A stretch of 64,000 bases of DNA from Rotaria socialis (taxonomy: Eukaryota > Rotifera > Eurotatoria > Philodinida > Philodinidae), in NCBI GenBank assembly GCA_905331475.1, contig CAJNYU010003727.1, forward strand, positions 1 to 64,000, read 5' to 3'. Below are positions 25,900 to 39,949 of this stretch, one piece after another; position 1 is the first letter of the stretch; each line of letters begins with the position of its first letter. Below the pieces are notes generated by a model, which did not search any database, was not told the DNA's origin, and saw nothing but the letters and a program-made list of their open reading frames with translations. Position numbers and translations under genes: made by a program.

Positions 25900-27640
25900 A
25901 AGACCAATCAATCTATCAATTGATGCTAGATAAACTCGTTTTTTTTCGATTCAACATTTCTTTCTATGTAATGTTTGCGTGCGTCTCTTTGCTATTCTTT
26001 CAATATTTTTAATAAACAATAATAGAGAAATGTTTTATAGAATAATTCATCAATATTATCATTATTAAACGATCGAAAATACTAGCTTTTAAATTTTTTT
26101 ATTCATTTTTCAGTTTGAAGATGATGCCAACGACAAGATAAGATCCTTTTTCATATTTTCGTTATCATACATTGCACTTTGAAATGATTATTTGACAATA
26201 GGCGCCTCTTTAGCAAAACAACAACTTTCTTCTTTTTTTGTGATGACATTGATTGATGTATATTTTCTTGTTTTTTTCTTCATTCAGTCAATGGTGAAAA
26301 AAATATTGAAGCTAATCAGTGTCTTTTAAGTTTTCTGATCCCTATCATTGATTTGCACCAAATTTATTTGATTTATGACTATTTTTCTAAAATAACTACG
26401 AATAATTTCAATATTTAGGAATATAATATCCAGTGAATAATCTATATAAACGCATACAAAAAGAAAAGGAGAAGAATAATTTTTGTCGAAATATGATTAT
26501 TTGATTTTTATCAGAACAGGTAAAGGTACCTGCATACGTGTTTGATCGTACAGTCACAAGTTCTCAGTGCGCATTAAAATGAATATCCTATGAATAACAT
26601 TTTTTCATTTGATGTCAATGTATATGATCATCATTTACTTTTTTTGTGATGCAAAAAAATAGATATGCGCTACAGTGCCAATGGCGTCATCAATTAGATA
26701 TTTTTATTTTAAATCTAACAATCAACGTGTTTTCTGTTGTAAGAGTCTAGAGTTACTAGAGAAGAAAAAGGAACAAAAATCATGTAGATTTTTCATACAC
26801 GATGCAAAATTACCGGAAAAAAATTACGCTGTGTTAATAAACACAGATAGAAGAGCTGCAGTTCTTCGTTTCGATCGTCCTATGACGTCAAAGCTAAAGA
26901 TCACATCGTTTTCATTTGTTTACACAAATAATTGGATATTTATATTGGTCGCCACCATTTTTAATCATTTCTTTTATTTTGTATTTCATGAAAATTAGGC
27001 AGTTCAAAGTTCGAAATTATTTTGTGTTGTGGATCATCTATATAAAAAAAGAAAACAAGCGTTAGAGAAAAATAAACGTGGGGTTCATTCACATATGAAT
27101 ATGAACATATGATGAACTTAAAATATTGTTCTAAAAATTGTTTCAAATCAATACTTCAGTAGAAGTCGAGTTAAATCGTAATGAGGTTTTTGAAGAAGAA
27201 TCCAAAAAGCAATTATTGATTGGACAACCATTATAGGTGTTTACTTGTATTTTCTAGTATTTATTTTCAGTATTTAATTAAAATTATCAGTTAGTTAACT
27301 ACAATGTACAATTACAGCGTAGATGCCGCATGATAGATAATTTGTTTTTATTAAGATATTATTTTCATGTAGCTACAATTCATATGATAACTTCTAAATC
27401 AGATTATATCTTGCTGAATAATATCTAATTATACGGATTTACTATGCTTATTATTGTTTTGAGTAGAATCGGTGGAAAACAACAAATGGCAACCGCGTTT
27501 CGATGAAAGATTTAATGAGTATCCAAAATAATATGTAAGAAACCATGTCTTAGAAATAGACACATATCATTGAGAAAGATTTTCTTCTATCTATCTTTCC
27601 TAGATTACAGAAAAAAAGCAACAGAAGAAAGAAAAACAAT

Positions 27641-27664
27641 ATATATATATATATATATATATAT
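27641..27664 (+). repeat. (AT)n microsatellite
   Basis: About twelve TA units in a gene-free stretch. Confidence 0.85.
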
Positions 27665-30600
27665 CTGCCTATCTGTACGCTTTGTTCATTTCACCAAGTC
27701 TTCATCGAACACATATACACAGAGTAGAGGTATGTAGACAGAAGCTCAACTCTTTATATGATCAAAGTCATTTCTTTTTTTGTTTTGTCAACGTTTATCT
27801 TTGTAAATCTGTGTAAAGCAAAATTGACTTTGTATGTCACCTATTGATCAATATTTTCCTCGTTGCTTTTGCTTGCTTATGTTTCACACTTTCTCACGTT
27901 TTTTTTCTCTTCTCTCATCATACTAGCAGAATGATTGGACAATAACAATTATTTGTTTACTAATCATCTACAGAAAGCAAAAAACAATCTCCGTATTACA
28001 TTCGTTTGATGCACTTGTCATTACGGATGATGAAACTAACAAAAATGACCATGTAAACGATTTTTATTGATCGATTGTTTATTTTTTTTCTTGCCTGTCA
28101 AAGCAAACTACGTGTATATTATACTTATTTCATTGCCTTTTCACACAATAAATCCTTCAGGTATGTATGTATTATCGAGCATAAAAAGAGAGAGTCCAAT
28201 TAAATATGAAAAGCCGTATGAGAGATATCGTATTGGACAATATGGTTCAAATCTTGATAATCGTTTTGTTACATTCGTCTGTCACATTGATTTCGCATTG
28301 AAACACTCAAGCTATGCCTTCAGCTTGTCTTCTTCTATTAAGATTTATGATTGTCATTGGCAAAAAAAGGAGAGGATGATTTCTTTCGTTTTATCTAAAA
28401 CTAGATATCGATCGATTCACACTGATATACTGAAGTAAGATGTCTGATGAGTGATTAATTGTTGGGGCAACAAAAACTTGATATAAACATAAGAGACATT
28501 GATAATATAGACGATTTAAACCATAAGGTCTCCTAATTTATCTCTATGATTTTCTCGTTATTATCAGTAAATCAGAAGAAAACATATTGATATTATTATA
28601 GAATACTTTTATGATAAAATGTAGACTTTTGCTCTAGTATCTATAGCCTTGTGTTTGTTCATAATTGATAGATCATTGGACGGAATGTCTGATACTGTTA
28701 ATTCTCTAGTTATAATATAGTTTATCTTATGTTGAATATAAGAAATATTTGTTTATTTAGCATTAAGAAAAAGAAAAACATATTGCTCGATGTTATTTTT
28801 TTTTCCATTCAAAATCAAATGTTAATCGAAATGACACTACAACAAATGCTCGCTTATATTTCCTATACGTTTTCTTATTCGTAAAACAATCATTTGAATA
28901 GTTATCGATTATATTGTGTGACAAAACTATTTTTACCTCATATCAAATATTGATCTTCTATGGGGGAGAATAGAGCCACTATATTTATATACGCATATGT
29001 ATGAGTCAACGTAAAAGAAAAGTAAAAGCACGTCAGTCATTAAATGAGTTAGCATTTTCCGTTAAAATGCTTAGCAAATATACTCGTTGATGAACGCAGC
29101 GTGCCCTCTAGCTCAATAGACAATCCTATTGAGTACTTGGGATAGCTCTACTTGACCCATTGAAAAGGGAGTTGTTGTTCACAAAAATGAAAAAAACCTA
29201 TCATTGTCATCATCGAATCAATATGAAATATATATATACATATTAATATAAAGTATTTCCGCTATCAAGTCACGCAGATCAAACAACGTCATCTGAAATA
29301 AAGTATGTTCAGGCGATGGCATTCAGAAGAATATTGCTGCTTTTATGCGATAGTCTTCGCTTCTCTTTTTTTCTTCGTCTTTGTATATGTCTCTCTCTCT
29401 CTCTTTCCCTGTGTCGCTACAATGTCTGAAGTAGAAGCTATATGTTCTTTGCAGCCAACATCAGAATAGATCGAATCTTAAGACAAAAGCTGATAGACTT
29501 CTAGAAAAGAAAGCAAGATGCTTATTATCATTGAATCGGTGAGTTTATGTTAAGAAAAAGATGTCTGTTAATGTATACCATTTTACATATAAACTATAAT
29601 ATTACCAGCTTGATCATGGATTATTGTTGTATTATTATTCACGGATTATTCTACATTTTTTTTTTAATTTTATTTTTGTGCATAGACAAGATGTCAATTA
29701 ACTTCTTCTAGCTGAGAGGCATTGATAAAATCTGTCAACATATCTTCACAGAGGATTCTATTTAGATATATATATCATCAAAGACAAACAAAACAATAGA
29801 AGCAAAAGAAATCCATTAGATAATATATTAAATGTAAACAATTGAAAAGTACTTATAATATTAAAGATGACTTTAGGAAAAGAAAAAAGTCAATTGCCAA
29901 AATAAACATTTGCAAAAATTTCTTAAAATATATTAAAACTATCTAGTTATGTGAAACTTTAGTTTCGACAAGGGAATTAGTCCATTTACTTAAGAAAGAA
30001 ATATATATATATATATATGCCTGTGTTCGTGTCTGTATAAAAAAAAAGGTTAGGGACAGAGAAGATTTGTTGAGTAAACAGTACTGAAAGAAAAATAGTT
30101 ACTCAAGATTTTTTTTCTATATGATAGAGAGAATTTCCTCTTTCTGTTTTCCACCGTACGGTACCTCTGGCATGTACACTAGAATCTCTATAAATCAACG
30201 GGCGACAACAGTTGTCTATTTGATTGTTTTGATATTTGTACAAATGGGCCAGGAAAGTCAGCCGGTATGATCATGGTTTTTTCGACGGAAATTTAACACA
30301 CCTTTTGATAAAGGAATTACTTATAGAAGTAGTATATTTTTCTTTTTTTTTGTTCCATTCTCAAGTCATTTCTTTTCTGTTTCATTTGCGCAAATGAAAC
30401 GCATTATAATCCATATGTTGGATGAAGTTGTGTCAAAAATCGAAACAACAAAACATTCAACTATTGTCCTAGTTCAATGACAAAGCACAGATTTATATTG
30501 ATGTTATTTTCAAGGCATAGTTTTTCTTTGTTTCTCGCTACGATAACGTAAATTGATCTGATCCATGTTGATAGAATTCTGTGAAATGTTCTAAGAGAAA

Positions 30601-30697
30601 AACATATCAGATGGAAACATAATTTGATTTGATTACGTTAGCCAATTCATCTAAATGCAAATCAGTATATTATTGTAATTTTGTTTTGTCTGCTCTT

Positions 30698-30730
30698 CTT
30701 CTTCTTCTTCTTCTTCTTCTTCTTCTTCCG
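30698..30730 (+). repeat. (TTC)n microsatellite
   Basis: About eleven TTC units; polypyrimidine tract upstream of the receptor gene. Confidence 0.85.
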
Positions 30731-31058
30731 TTATGTTATCATCTTTAGTGTTATATACTTTTTGTTTTATGACACAGACAGGTACGTGAATGCATCTATA
30801 AAGAGATAGAACTATTCATTTATATGAATTAAATGATTATACAAATTACTGTATAAATTATAGAATACATATATAAAATAAACAAGAAAAAAGGCAAACA
30901 AATCTAACATAAATAGTATCGATTAACCCCTACAGAAATCCAGCCTCAATAGACTTATCTAGAAGGTTTCATATTTAGAAGAATATGAAGTTTTGATAAT
31001 ATCATCTTTGTTTATAAATCTGTATTTTAGTTTTTTATTTGTTCTTTTTCTTTTTAGC

Positions 31059-34000
31059 ATGTCTGAAGATAGTATGTGTATGTTAATTAATAATTGTACA
31101 AGTCCCATAGGAGATAAAACTTCATCAGCAGCATTGTATAAAACAATTCTTATCATAGTTGGTGGTACAATATTATCGGTTTTAACCACTGGTGGTAATT
31201 TACTTGTATTAATTTCATTTCGAGTTAATAAACAATTACGAACAGTAACAAACTATTTTCTATTATCGCTGGCTGTCGCTGATTTTACTATTGGATCTTT
31301 TTCTATGCCTATTTTTTTTACATTCTTTGAACAAGATCGTTGGCCATTTGGTTCATTTCTATGTGATGTATGGCTAAGTGTTGATTATACGATGTCAAAT
31401 GCATCTGTTGCTAATCTTTTACTTATTTGTTTTGATCGATACTTAGCGATAACTCGACCGTTAACTTATAGATCTAAACGTACACCAAAACGTGCAACAA
31501 TTATGATTGGTTGTGCTTGGATTATTTCGTGTCTCATTTGGACACCGGTAAGATAGATGAGGAAAGATTTCTAATTTTTCGATCATTTCTGTTTTGTTTG
31601 AGTCTATTGTCATATAATTTGCCATAATGTATAGTGTAAACTAGTCTGTTTTTGTTAATTTTCCGATCATTGAATCTTTGGCATAGTTACACTTTATTAT
31701 TATTTGCGACAATCCATAGTTTTAGTTTGTATACATCTTTTCATATTTAGATATTAGCTTGCAATAGAAACATTGTTGCTCTGGAGTACAACTAAGAAAA
31801 CAGATGTTTTTATTGAAGGAAAATGTCTCGTAGAAAACATATTTGTTTTGACTGAAATTTCTAGGCAGATTAATAGCCACTGTAGACAAAATTTTCATTC
31901 GAAATTCAATTATACAGATTGTTAATGTTTCACATTCATAATGCAAAAACTAAAAATTGAGAGAGTAAATGAAACTAGTGCTTTCTATTTGAAAAGATAT
32001 GACCGATATAATAGCAGTAATAAAAAATGATAAGATAGTTGATCGTTTCCTTTATGGGATTGAAATATAATTTGAATAACTAGAGTATGATTTTTTTTCC
32101 AGTGGATTTGGGCGTGGCCATATATTGATAAAAGAGTCCCGCCGGGTGAATGTCGATTACCATTTGCTGCAAAAGCAACAGGTAATAGAACACACAAAAA
32201 AAAAAGATGTTTACTACTTTTTCTTGGATATTAGTCGCAATACCAACAGCAATAGCTGCCTTCTATTTGCCGGTCACGTTAATGTGTTTGCTTTATTTTC
32301 GTATCTATCGTGAAACAGTTAAACGCCGAAAAGAATTACATCTGTTACAAGCTCAAAATCGTGGTCCAAATTTTCCAACAACAACATCAAATGTTAGTTC
32401 AAATGATCGTTCAGTAAAAAACTTGAGTACTGTAGGAACAACATACGTCACTGATCGTGATGAAAGCATCTCAACAGATTCTACACGTTCTCATGGAAAA
32501 GTTTTATCTGCACAAAATTCTTCGGCTAATAAATTAACATTAGTGAAAAAACTGCAAAATACTAAATTCAACTGCATTTTTAATTGTTGTTGTCATCGGA
32601 GGTAAATGAATATTTCCTTTTTTTCGTCATTTTCTACATATTAATATTCATGTTTGAGGTAGAATACTATAAATACATAAAAAGATGACCAACAAATTAT
32701 TATTCTCTAAAGTATTACGCTCCTTTAATGTATCTTTTTTGCAGAGACAAGCTTATATTCATAGTACATATGCTAGATGTTGAGATATCGTCTATACTGA
32801 AGACACAATATTCTCTATTTCATTCATATAGGGACACATCTAATGCCAAAAGCAGAACGAAATTTGAGAGCTATTTTTAGAAATCATCGTTTTTACTCAA
32901 TTAGCAATGTTCCATACTAATTACTGTCAAACAGTAGATTAGCGAATCGAGTTTCTTTTTCTTTACTGAAAAATAATATAGAATTCTACATTAATTAATA
33001 TTTATATCTTTTTCATTCATGTTTTTCTCTCACTTGGTACTATGGAGCAAAGTTTTTTTTCTTGTTATCTTCTGAAACATTTTCCATGGTTTATTCAGTC
33101 AAAAAAAGAAAGTATGTCAGCTATTTATTAAAACGTTCCGTCACTATTAGAGTCAGCATGCCTTTTATATAATTCGTTTGCATATTGGACTTTTATTTCA
33201 TCATGCAATTATTACTTCAGGCAAACACAACATAATCGAACAGTTTCTATTTATTTATAAAAGTCTGAGCAACTGATAGAATTCTAATGACCGAAAAATT
33301 GATTTAAAAATCTTGTTTTAGGCGTTAAGTTTATTTTTGTAATTAACAATAACATATAGAAAATTATTAATACGTAGTACAAGTGCTAGAAATAGCAACT
33401 ACCATTAGTATCTATAAGGATTATATTGCTTTACAGAATAGAAACTTATTTTATGCTTTTAACTTGATATGCGAGAATATTGAAAAAGAGTGAAAAGAAT
33501 AAATATTATTTTTAGTAATTTTTCGAGTAGAGACAATCTAAAATCGAATCTTGGACATGTTGATATTTAGAATCGAAATGGCACTACTGATTGTTAATCA
33601 TATTTAGATTTAGATAAACAGTTTATTTACCAGACACACATTCTTTTTTTGTTATGTTTATTAAACTAATTTTGCATGATAAACAAAGATACGATAGATG
33701 AAAATGACAAGGTATTCAATTAAAGAAGAAGAAAAATAAGAGGCCACTTAGTTAATAGCTATGACATTTAACTACTCTAGCAATTGATAATTAGATATTT
33801 ACTCTTATCTAAGGAGTTTTGATCAAACGAAATCGGATGCACATCAAAATGAGCTCGATGAAGATGATTTTTCAAGTGAACTTCATCCTGCAATTAATTC
33901 TATGAGTGATCGAAATTTAATCGATCCTCAAGGCACAATAAATCATGGGAAAATATATCTTATTAACGGTCGTGCAGCTACTATTCATAATTCATCCGAA

Positions 34001-34985
34001 AAAACGAAAACTATTTTATGTGGTGATCCATGGATTCGTCGTTGTGATGATCCGTCATCAATGAATTCTATGTGTAGTCAAGCTCATCAACAGCGACAAA
34101 AATCTATTCAATATGAAACTCGTCTCTATTGTCATTCGTTATCATCAGCATCCGACGATCATATATCTCAACAGCAACGTCAACCATTGATCAATAATAT
34201 TGATAAAGATATTGAATATGTTGAATCTCGATTGCGTGGCCAAACAACAGTCTCATTACCACCTCTTCAGCCAACGAATTGTACAAATGATAGTAATTGG
34301 CGACCAATTCCTAAGCAGAATTGTGTCGATCCACTAGTATCTTCATCCGATGAAAAACAACAATCGGTACATATTGCCAATCAAACATGTCCAAATGCTA
34401 TGAATACACAAAAACGAAATGACGTCAATACAGCAACTTCAAAATCAGCCACACAAAATCTCACAACATCTGTTTCGACAAGTACACACGGCAGTGTTAA
34501 GAATGTAAAGAATCGTTTAGAAAAAATGAAAGATCAAAAAGCTGCGAAAACTTTGAGGTAGACAAAATTGATTACTTTTTCTGTTAATTTTGAAATGCTA
34601 TTTTTTTCTTCTAGTGCTATTTTAATTGCTTTTATTGTTACATGGCTTCCGTATAATACAAATATAGTCATATCGACAATAAAGCCAGATATATTTGAAC
34701 GTGGCTTTCCAATGTATTGGGAACGTTTCGGTTATATGTTATGTTATGTTAATTCAACGATTAAGTATGTAGTTTGAACAAATATTTTAGTGTACAGCAT
34801 ACATTTAAATTTAAAATTTTAGTCCCATGCTTTATGCTCTATGCAATGGAACATTTCGAAGGACTTTTTCTCGTTTACTACGTTTTCAATGTCATCGACG
34901 TCATAATCCAGCGTATGTGCAGAAAGCTTATCGATTTCAAGTAAAACGAAATCTCCCCACGACTAATAATGATAATAATATCTAA
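31059..34985 (+). CDS. Muscarinic-type acetylcholine receptor (class A GPCR)
   Basis: Six coding exons: 31059-31547, 32103-32181, 32235-32601, 33814-34557, 34615-34764, 34823-34985, 663 residues with matching phases. Seven helices are present. TM3 has the ligand Asp and the muscarinic wording [10 protein letters not shown] followed by DRY. ECL2 reads [15 protein letters not shown]5 reads [11 protein letters not shown]6 FIVTWLPYN, and TM7 NPMLYALCN, close to the muscarinic NPxCYALCN. The third cytosolic loop is long, about 350 residues, as usual in this family, and polar. ATG 31059 follows a CTTTTTAG tract, so a 5'UTR intron is likely. The 53-bp intron 32182-32234 sits in ECL2/TM5; placing it there gives the exact family spacing between the ECL2 Cys and TM5. 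G-protein coupling cannot be told. Confidence 0.88.
32602..33813 (+). other. Long intron in the receptor's third loop
   Basis: A 1.2-kb intron between exons 3 and 4, far longer than the other introns of the gene except 31548-32102. No transposon ends or RNA recognised. Confidence 0.6.
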
Positions 34986-35083
34986 TCTGATGTGTAAATA
35001 AAATTGTTAACTGCAGTTGAATTTTTGTCAAAAACAAAATATTATCAATAGATCGGTTTTAGACCAAAACGACAATTTTCTTT

Positions 35084-36345
35084 TTATTTATATTCGCGTT
35101 GAATATCCAATGAAGAAGTAAAACTTGTATCAGAATTTGCACTATTAAACAATAGACGAAATAGTGAAAGCAATGAATCACATGAATGAACAAGTAAAGT
35201 CATCGCTGAAAGATCTTCAAATGATGTTTGAGACGATTGTTTGAAATAAACATTGGTCATAGCACGAATTTGATGTAAACGGATAGCTAATTGTTCTTCA
35301 ATTGATTTCGATGTCAGAATTTCTTGAATACGATTTAGTTCTTCATCGAGTACACACACAGCACGTATTTTAATCATTCGATTTAGTTTATTTCCTTCTA
35401 TCGATGTACTTAAGTCGTCAAGTAAAATTTCACTAAAATGAAAAATTTGAATAACAAACAGAAATACTTGAAAACTATTCAAAATACTAACCGGCTATTA
35501 ATCAGAGCCCGATATCGCCGGTTAAAATAAATTCTTTTCATGGACTGATCAAATTTCTATATAGATAAAGTAAATTTTCATAAAATTGTTTTTTTATATA
35601 TTACATACATCATTAGTATTAATTGATTGTTGACACTTTAGCTCAACCAGAAACTTACGGTTTGTTTCATCCGAAAATGATTCATTAATATTAACAAGAT
35701 CGCAAATACATTCAACAAGTGATGTATCAAGTAATTCTAAATCGCCTTGAAAATAATTCTACTGGAGGTAAAAAAAAAATTTTTTCTTTCAGAATTCGAG
35801 AAAAAAAATTTTTCAGCGGTTTCATAGCAAAATATAGAAAGTCAAAATCATGAAAAATACAGTATCGATAATTTTTCATTACTCTCGGAATGTAGATACA
35901 TATGTTGTCTCTTTTGCTTATTTTGTGAGAATTCGAGCTGCTTTCCCTTTTATTACTTGTTGGTATACATTTCTTTCAAACGATTCGTCATGATAAAGAA
36001 TTATTTACTGTATTAATCTATTCATCTCAACAAGTATTTGTATCGTCACAAGCAATAAAGCGAAATCAATATTTTGACCTAGATTTTCTGTGATTTCTAA
36101 GAACTCATTATTTTGACTGTTCGATACTTTGCAATTTAACCCTTTTTATTTCTTTATTCTCACTTGTGCATCACTATACGATATCGTATTCGAATTTTGT
36201 TTTAAATACTAAAATACTTGAATAGAATTCATCAATTAAAATAAAATTTTCTGATACTTGACAAAAACGTTGTCGCAAATTGATGAGATATTTAATTTGT
36301 TCTTCACATGTAATTCTTTGCCACTGATATTCATTCGAAGACATT
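35084..36345 (-). CDS. Unrecognised gene, paralogue of the upstream LOTUS-like gene
   Basis: Minus-strand, several short exons: ATG at about 36344 (MSSNEYQWQRITCEEQIKYL), a piece at about 35640-35770 (DLELLDTSLVECICDLVNIN), one at about 35500-35560, and a last exon from about 35436 to the stop at 35084. The final exon reads EEQLAIRLHQIRAMTNVYF, matching HEQVAVRLQKIRSM-type wording in the gene just upstream, so the two are tandem paralogues. I do not recognise a named domain. The predicted protein is soluble, mostly helical and free of a signal peptide. It lies tail to tail with the receptor gene, the stops being 98 bp apart. Exon borders are approximate. Confidence 0.6.
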
Positions 36346-36472
36346 TTTTTTATCTGAAACAAAGAAAATCAAGCTTTATTTCTTTTTTTATAATGTTACT
36401 TTTTTTTTAAATAAAAAAAAAGGCTGCCTATTCAGTATCTATTCGAGATTCGTAACAAAAAGGAGACTATGT

Positions 36473-37780
36473 TTAATTTTTTGATAAAGATAAACGTTGA
36501 GCTAATGGTGTTAAGTTACGAATAAATTCATCTGAATCGTCGTATAATACATTTAATTCATTATCAGATACTTCATTGGGCTTTTTAATCATATAATTAA
36601 GACAAAAATCAATCATTGAACGTATCTTTTGAAGACGTATAGCTACTTGCTCATGAGTTGGTACTATAAGCGAAACAAAAAATAGAATATTAGCACTATT
36701 AAAACAATTTCTTTATCAACTTTTTGGTGAGAGGGACATTTCTTTATCACAATTCATAGATTTCGAATGCTCATCGATAATACAAATTTCACGTAAAATT
36801 GAACCACGCTTTTCAAAACTTGCATTTTGTAAGAGTTCGAATAAAACATCTCTACAAAAAAAAATGAAGAAATCGATAGGAAAATAGTTTCTTTTTATTC
36901 ACCGTCGTAATTTAAAATCCATAAATTGAACTGATGAATATAATTCTTGTCTTTGATCATCATTTAATTCAATGATAAAATCTTCTTCATTTAAATTATC
37001 AGGTAATTCAAATTTAATTATATCTGATATATAATCAAGAAATAAAAGTTGATTTGTTATAGCAAATAAATCCAAATGAATATCACGATTAAAGTGCATG
37101 TAAAATACTTTTGGTAACATTCGAAACCAAATACCCTTTGGATGTGAACTAAGTAATGTTCTTATATCATGACGTAAGTTTGATAAAAGACGAATTTGAT
37201 CATTATCATCGACTAAATTATATTCATGAATTTCGAATTTTAATTTTAAATTAAAAATTTTCTACATACAATCACTATTTTTTGGTGAGTCCATTCTTTT
37301 AATAATATCTAAGAAATAAAGAAAAGATTCTTTTAACATTATTTATTTCAAAAGAAACAAATTAGAAGAAATTTTATTTGCGAACTAAAACAATAGACAA
37401 AATATATGTGTAGAAATTTAAAGATATATTATATCTGTATCTAATATCGAATGATTGCAGTTCTTCATTTCTATTTCACTGTATATAAATGAAGTGAGGA
37501 ACATGTTCTGTTTTTTTTGTTTGTAAACATTCAATTTTAAGATACAATTCGATGAATAGCTGCCCAATATTTTTCAGCGAAAATTAATCATCGTAAAAAC
37601 TTCATAAAAGAAAAATGGGTAAAAATCTTACACCATGTATAATAGTACGATTTAATTCATTGATTAAGTAATTTATCTATCTAAAATATACAAAAAACAA
37701 TCATATCTATTAGATCAATAGCTGCTTTAGTTGTTGATGTAAAATCAGTTTCATCCAATGAACAGTAAAATGATGATCAA
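36473..37780 (-). CDS. Putative LOTUS/OST-HTH domain protein (tandem paralogue of next gene)
   Basis: Minus-strand multi-exon gene. Pieces in order: about 37770-37700 (LDETDFTSTTKAAIDLID), 37675-37630 (INYLINELNRTIIHG), 37340-37270 (MLKESFLYFLDIIKRMDS), 37210-36900, 36852-36730 and 36660-36473. The 37210-36900 exon reads LRTLLSSHPKGIWF then MLPKVFYMHFNRDI and a following FLDYISDII, a pattern close to the LOTUS (OST-HTH) winged helix found in Oskar, TDRD5/7 and MARF1, which bind RNA or Vasa. The rest is unrecognised. The gene ends 130 bp before the start of its paralogue. The start codon is not certain because 5' exons are short. Expression evidence would settle the exons. Confidence 0.5.
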
Positions 37781-37789
37781 TTATTATAT

Positions 37790-39949
37790 TGTTAAATTCC
37801 AGTTGAGTTTATTTGTTTTTTTTTGCGTTGATTTGTTAAAAATACCCAAAGAATATTTTAATAGAATTGACGAAGTTCCGATTAAAATTATATTCAAAAA
37901 ATTTCATTCTTTTTTTTATTTCTTCTTGGTGAATTTCTCTAATTATTTTATTTACGTCGTTTTGAATCTTAAAAACTGGAATATAAAAAGTTATTGAAAT
38001 TAAATAGCCTCATTCAATTCAATCGTTATTTAACTTATGTGATATCAAATAAATTAAAATAAGAAATAATGCGCAGCATTATTATGAATTTCTTATCGTA
38101 TGAATGATGGAGGATTGTTTGACATGGATGTTAACATTTCGGAAGAATCGATGAGAATTAATGTTACAAGTTTTTCAAAAAAAAAGGAGGTAATTGTTTT
38201 CGTTTCCTTTCACTCATATGATATACCGTTATTTTATTTTCTTGCCTCCATGTTATCCAACCGAATAATCTTAAAAATGTATCTAAATAAAACCTAAGAT
38301 TGGATAAAACATGTGGCGCAATCGTCTATGAGAAATAAATAAAAATAGAGTTTAGATATTCTATCCGAAATACCGTTGCAATTGCAATAAGTATCTAAAT
38401 CAACTTGATTCAGAATTTGAAATTAAAGATAATCATCGCTCGGAGAAGAGATATTAACTATGAAATATATATAATTTATTTATAAAGAATCATGGGGTGT
38501 TGTAAATAGAATTTGTTAATCAAATGCCGTGTGTGCCATATAATTACACTTACACATAAATTTTCACTCAATGGTCCATATCGAAAATGACATCATTCGA
38601 TGGAGAAATATATATATATATATATTCTGCATATAATACAAACAATTACGATATTAATACAGCGATGAGAGTGAGCCGAGGCTAGAAATACTATTTATGG
38701 GTTGTAATTAAATAGAGAGCAAAATGATGAGTCAATATTATATATGCTTTAAAAACCTTCCCAAAATTCGTATACGTCGAACTCACTTAGGTGTATTGTA
38801 TAATTATCATTCAAGCTGTCGGGTAAATGTAAAATCTAATGAAATTTTGTTAGATACACTAAAACTCCAATTTTAATAGATTCGTAATGAATTTTAAGTT
38901 ATTTTCGATAACAAAATTGCTCACAATAATATGTTTCATAACTCCAAATCATTTGTTGAAACATTTTAAATTTTGAACTTTCTACTATATTTTCGATTAG
39001 TGTTGATATTATGAAGTAGGTGCGATTTAACTCTAGTAGAAAATATATACCATCAAAGGTTGCTTAAAATCAATCTGTAATGAAAATCTGAGACATATTT
39101 TATATGAATTTCAGATGTGAATTTCGAATAATAGTTGCGATACTTTATTGATGTTGTTTGAATAACCGAAATTCTTTGAACTCACACATGAAGGGCGTCT
39201 AGAAAAAGTTTCATTGGTATTACATCGGTTCGTACTTCAGTTTTTCTCATCTTCATTGACCTCTAACCTTCTGAACAACTACTATTGAAAAAAAGCTATG
39301 CAGGAATTTGTTTGTTGAAATGTACTAAGCTGCTGACATTAAATATATGAAAAAAAGAAAACTGAATGGCAACATTCCATATTAAGCTACTACCAAAAAA
39401 GTAACTTATTTGAATTTTTCTTGTTATGAATATATTGGATTTTACGAAAGAAAGAATAAAGAAAAAAATTTAAACGAGCGCCGCTCAGAGTTACCACAAT
39501 ATTCATGTGATCTTTCCTGAAAATCGTAGATTACCCATATAGTGCAATTTTAATTTGTCTGAGTATGTAATGTAAATTAGCTTGATTGAATGAGTCTTTA
39601 TTTTTTTCATTAGAAAAATTGTTCAGTAAAAAGTAATCTCCGCTACTTTGAAGAAAGTTATATGGAAAAAAGTATTAATAGTACAAGTCTGAACATTCAG
39701 GAATGCTTTAGCCCTTCCTCTCTTGAAATTTATTCACTTTTAAGAACTTTTTTTTCTGTTGCCAGAACGCTCATTGTGAACAACCGTTTTCGACAAATCT
39801 TTTCCACTCATGAGAAAACCGTAGTTTTAATTTTAAAGCAAAAAATAATAAATTAGAATTAAAAGGTCATATTTATAACTAGCAAGTGGTATAGTAGAAC
39901 GGTCAGTGTATCATTGTTATATTTTCTTTTTTATTCATCTCTTTTCATT
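37790..39949. other. Gene-poor AT-rich spacer
   Basis: No convincing coding exon; open frames at 37758-37997, 38100-38297 and 39662-39856 look random. An (AT)n run lies at 38608-38624. This marks the change from gene-rich to transposon-rich DNA. Confidence 0.4.

Larger units (their letters stand above)
25900..31058. other. Long gene-poor spacer
   Basis: Five kilobases of AT-rich DNA. Open frames at 26675-26998 and 28067-28438 lack codon bias, splice partners or recognisable motifs. Microsatellites are at 27641-27664 (AT), 29390-29405 (CT), 30001-30018 (AT) and 30698-30730 (TTC). The 5' untranslated part of the receptor gene probably lies at the right end, since a pyrimidine tract plus AG directly precedes ATG 31059. 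Confidence 0.45.

Noticed and set aside
26675-26998. 107-residue open frame
   Set aside because: No family, no splice partners, composition as expected by chance in AT-rich DNA.
28067-28438. 123-residue open frame
   Set aside because: No recognisable motif or conserved wording; isolated in a gene-poor stretch.
32182-32234. Apparent frameshift in an A run of the receptor gene
   Set aside because: Resolved as a normal 53-bp GT/AG intron that restores exact family spacing.
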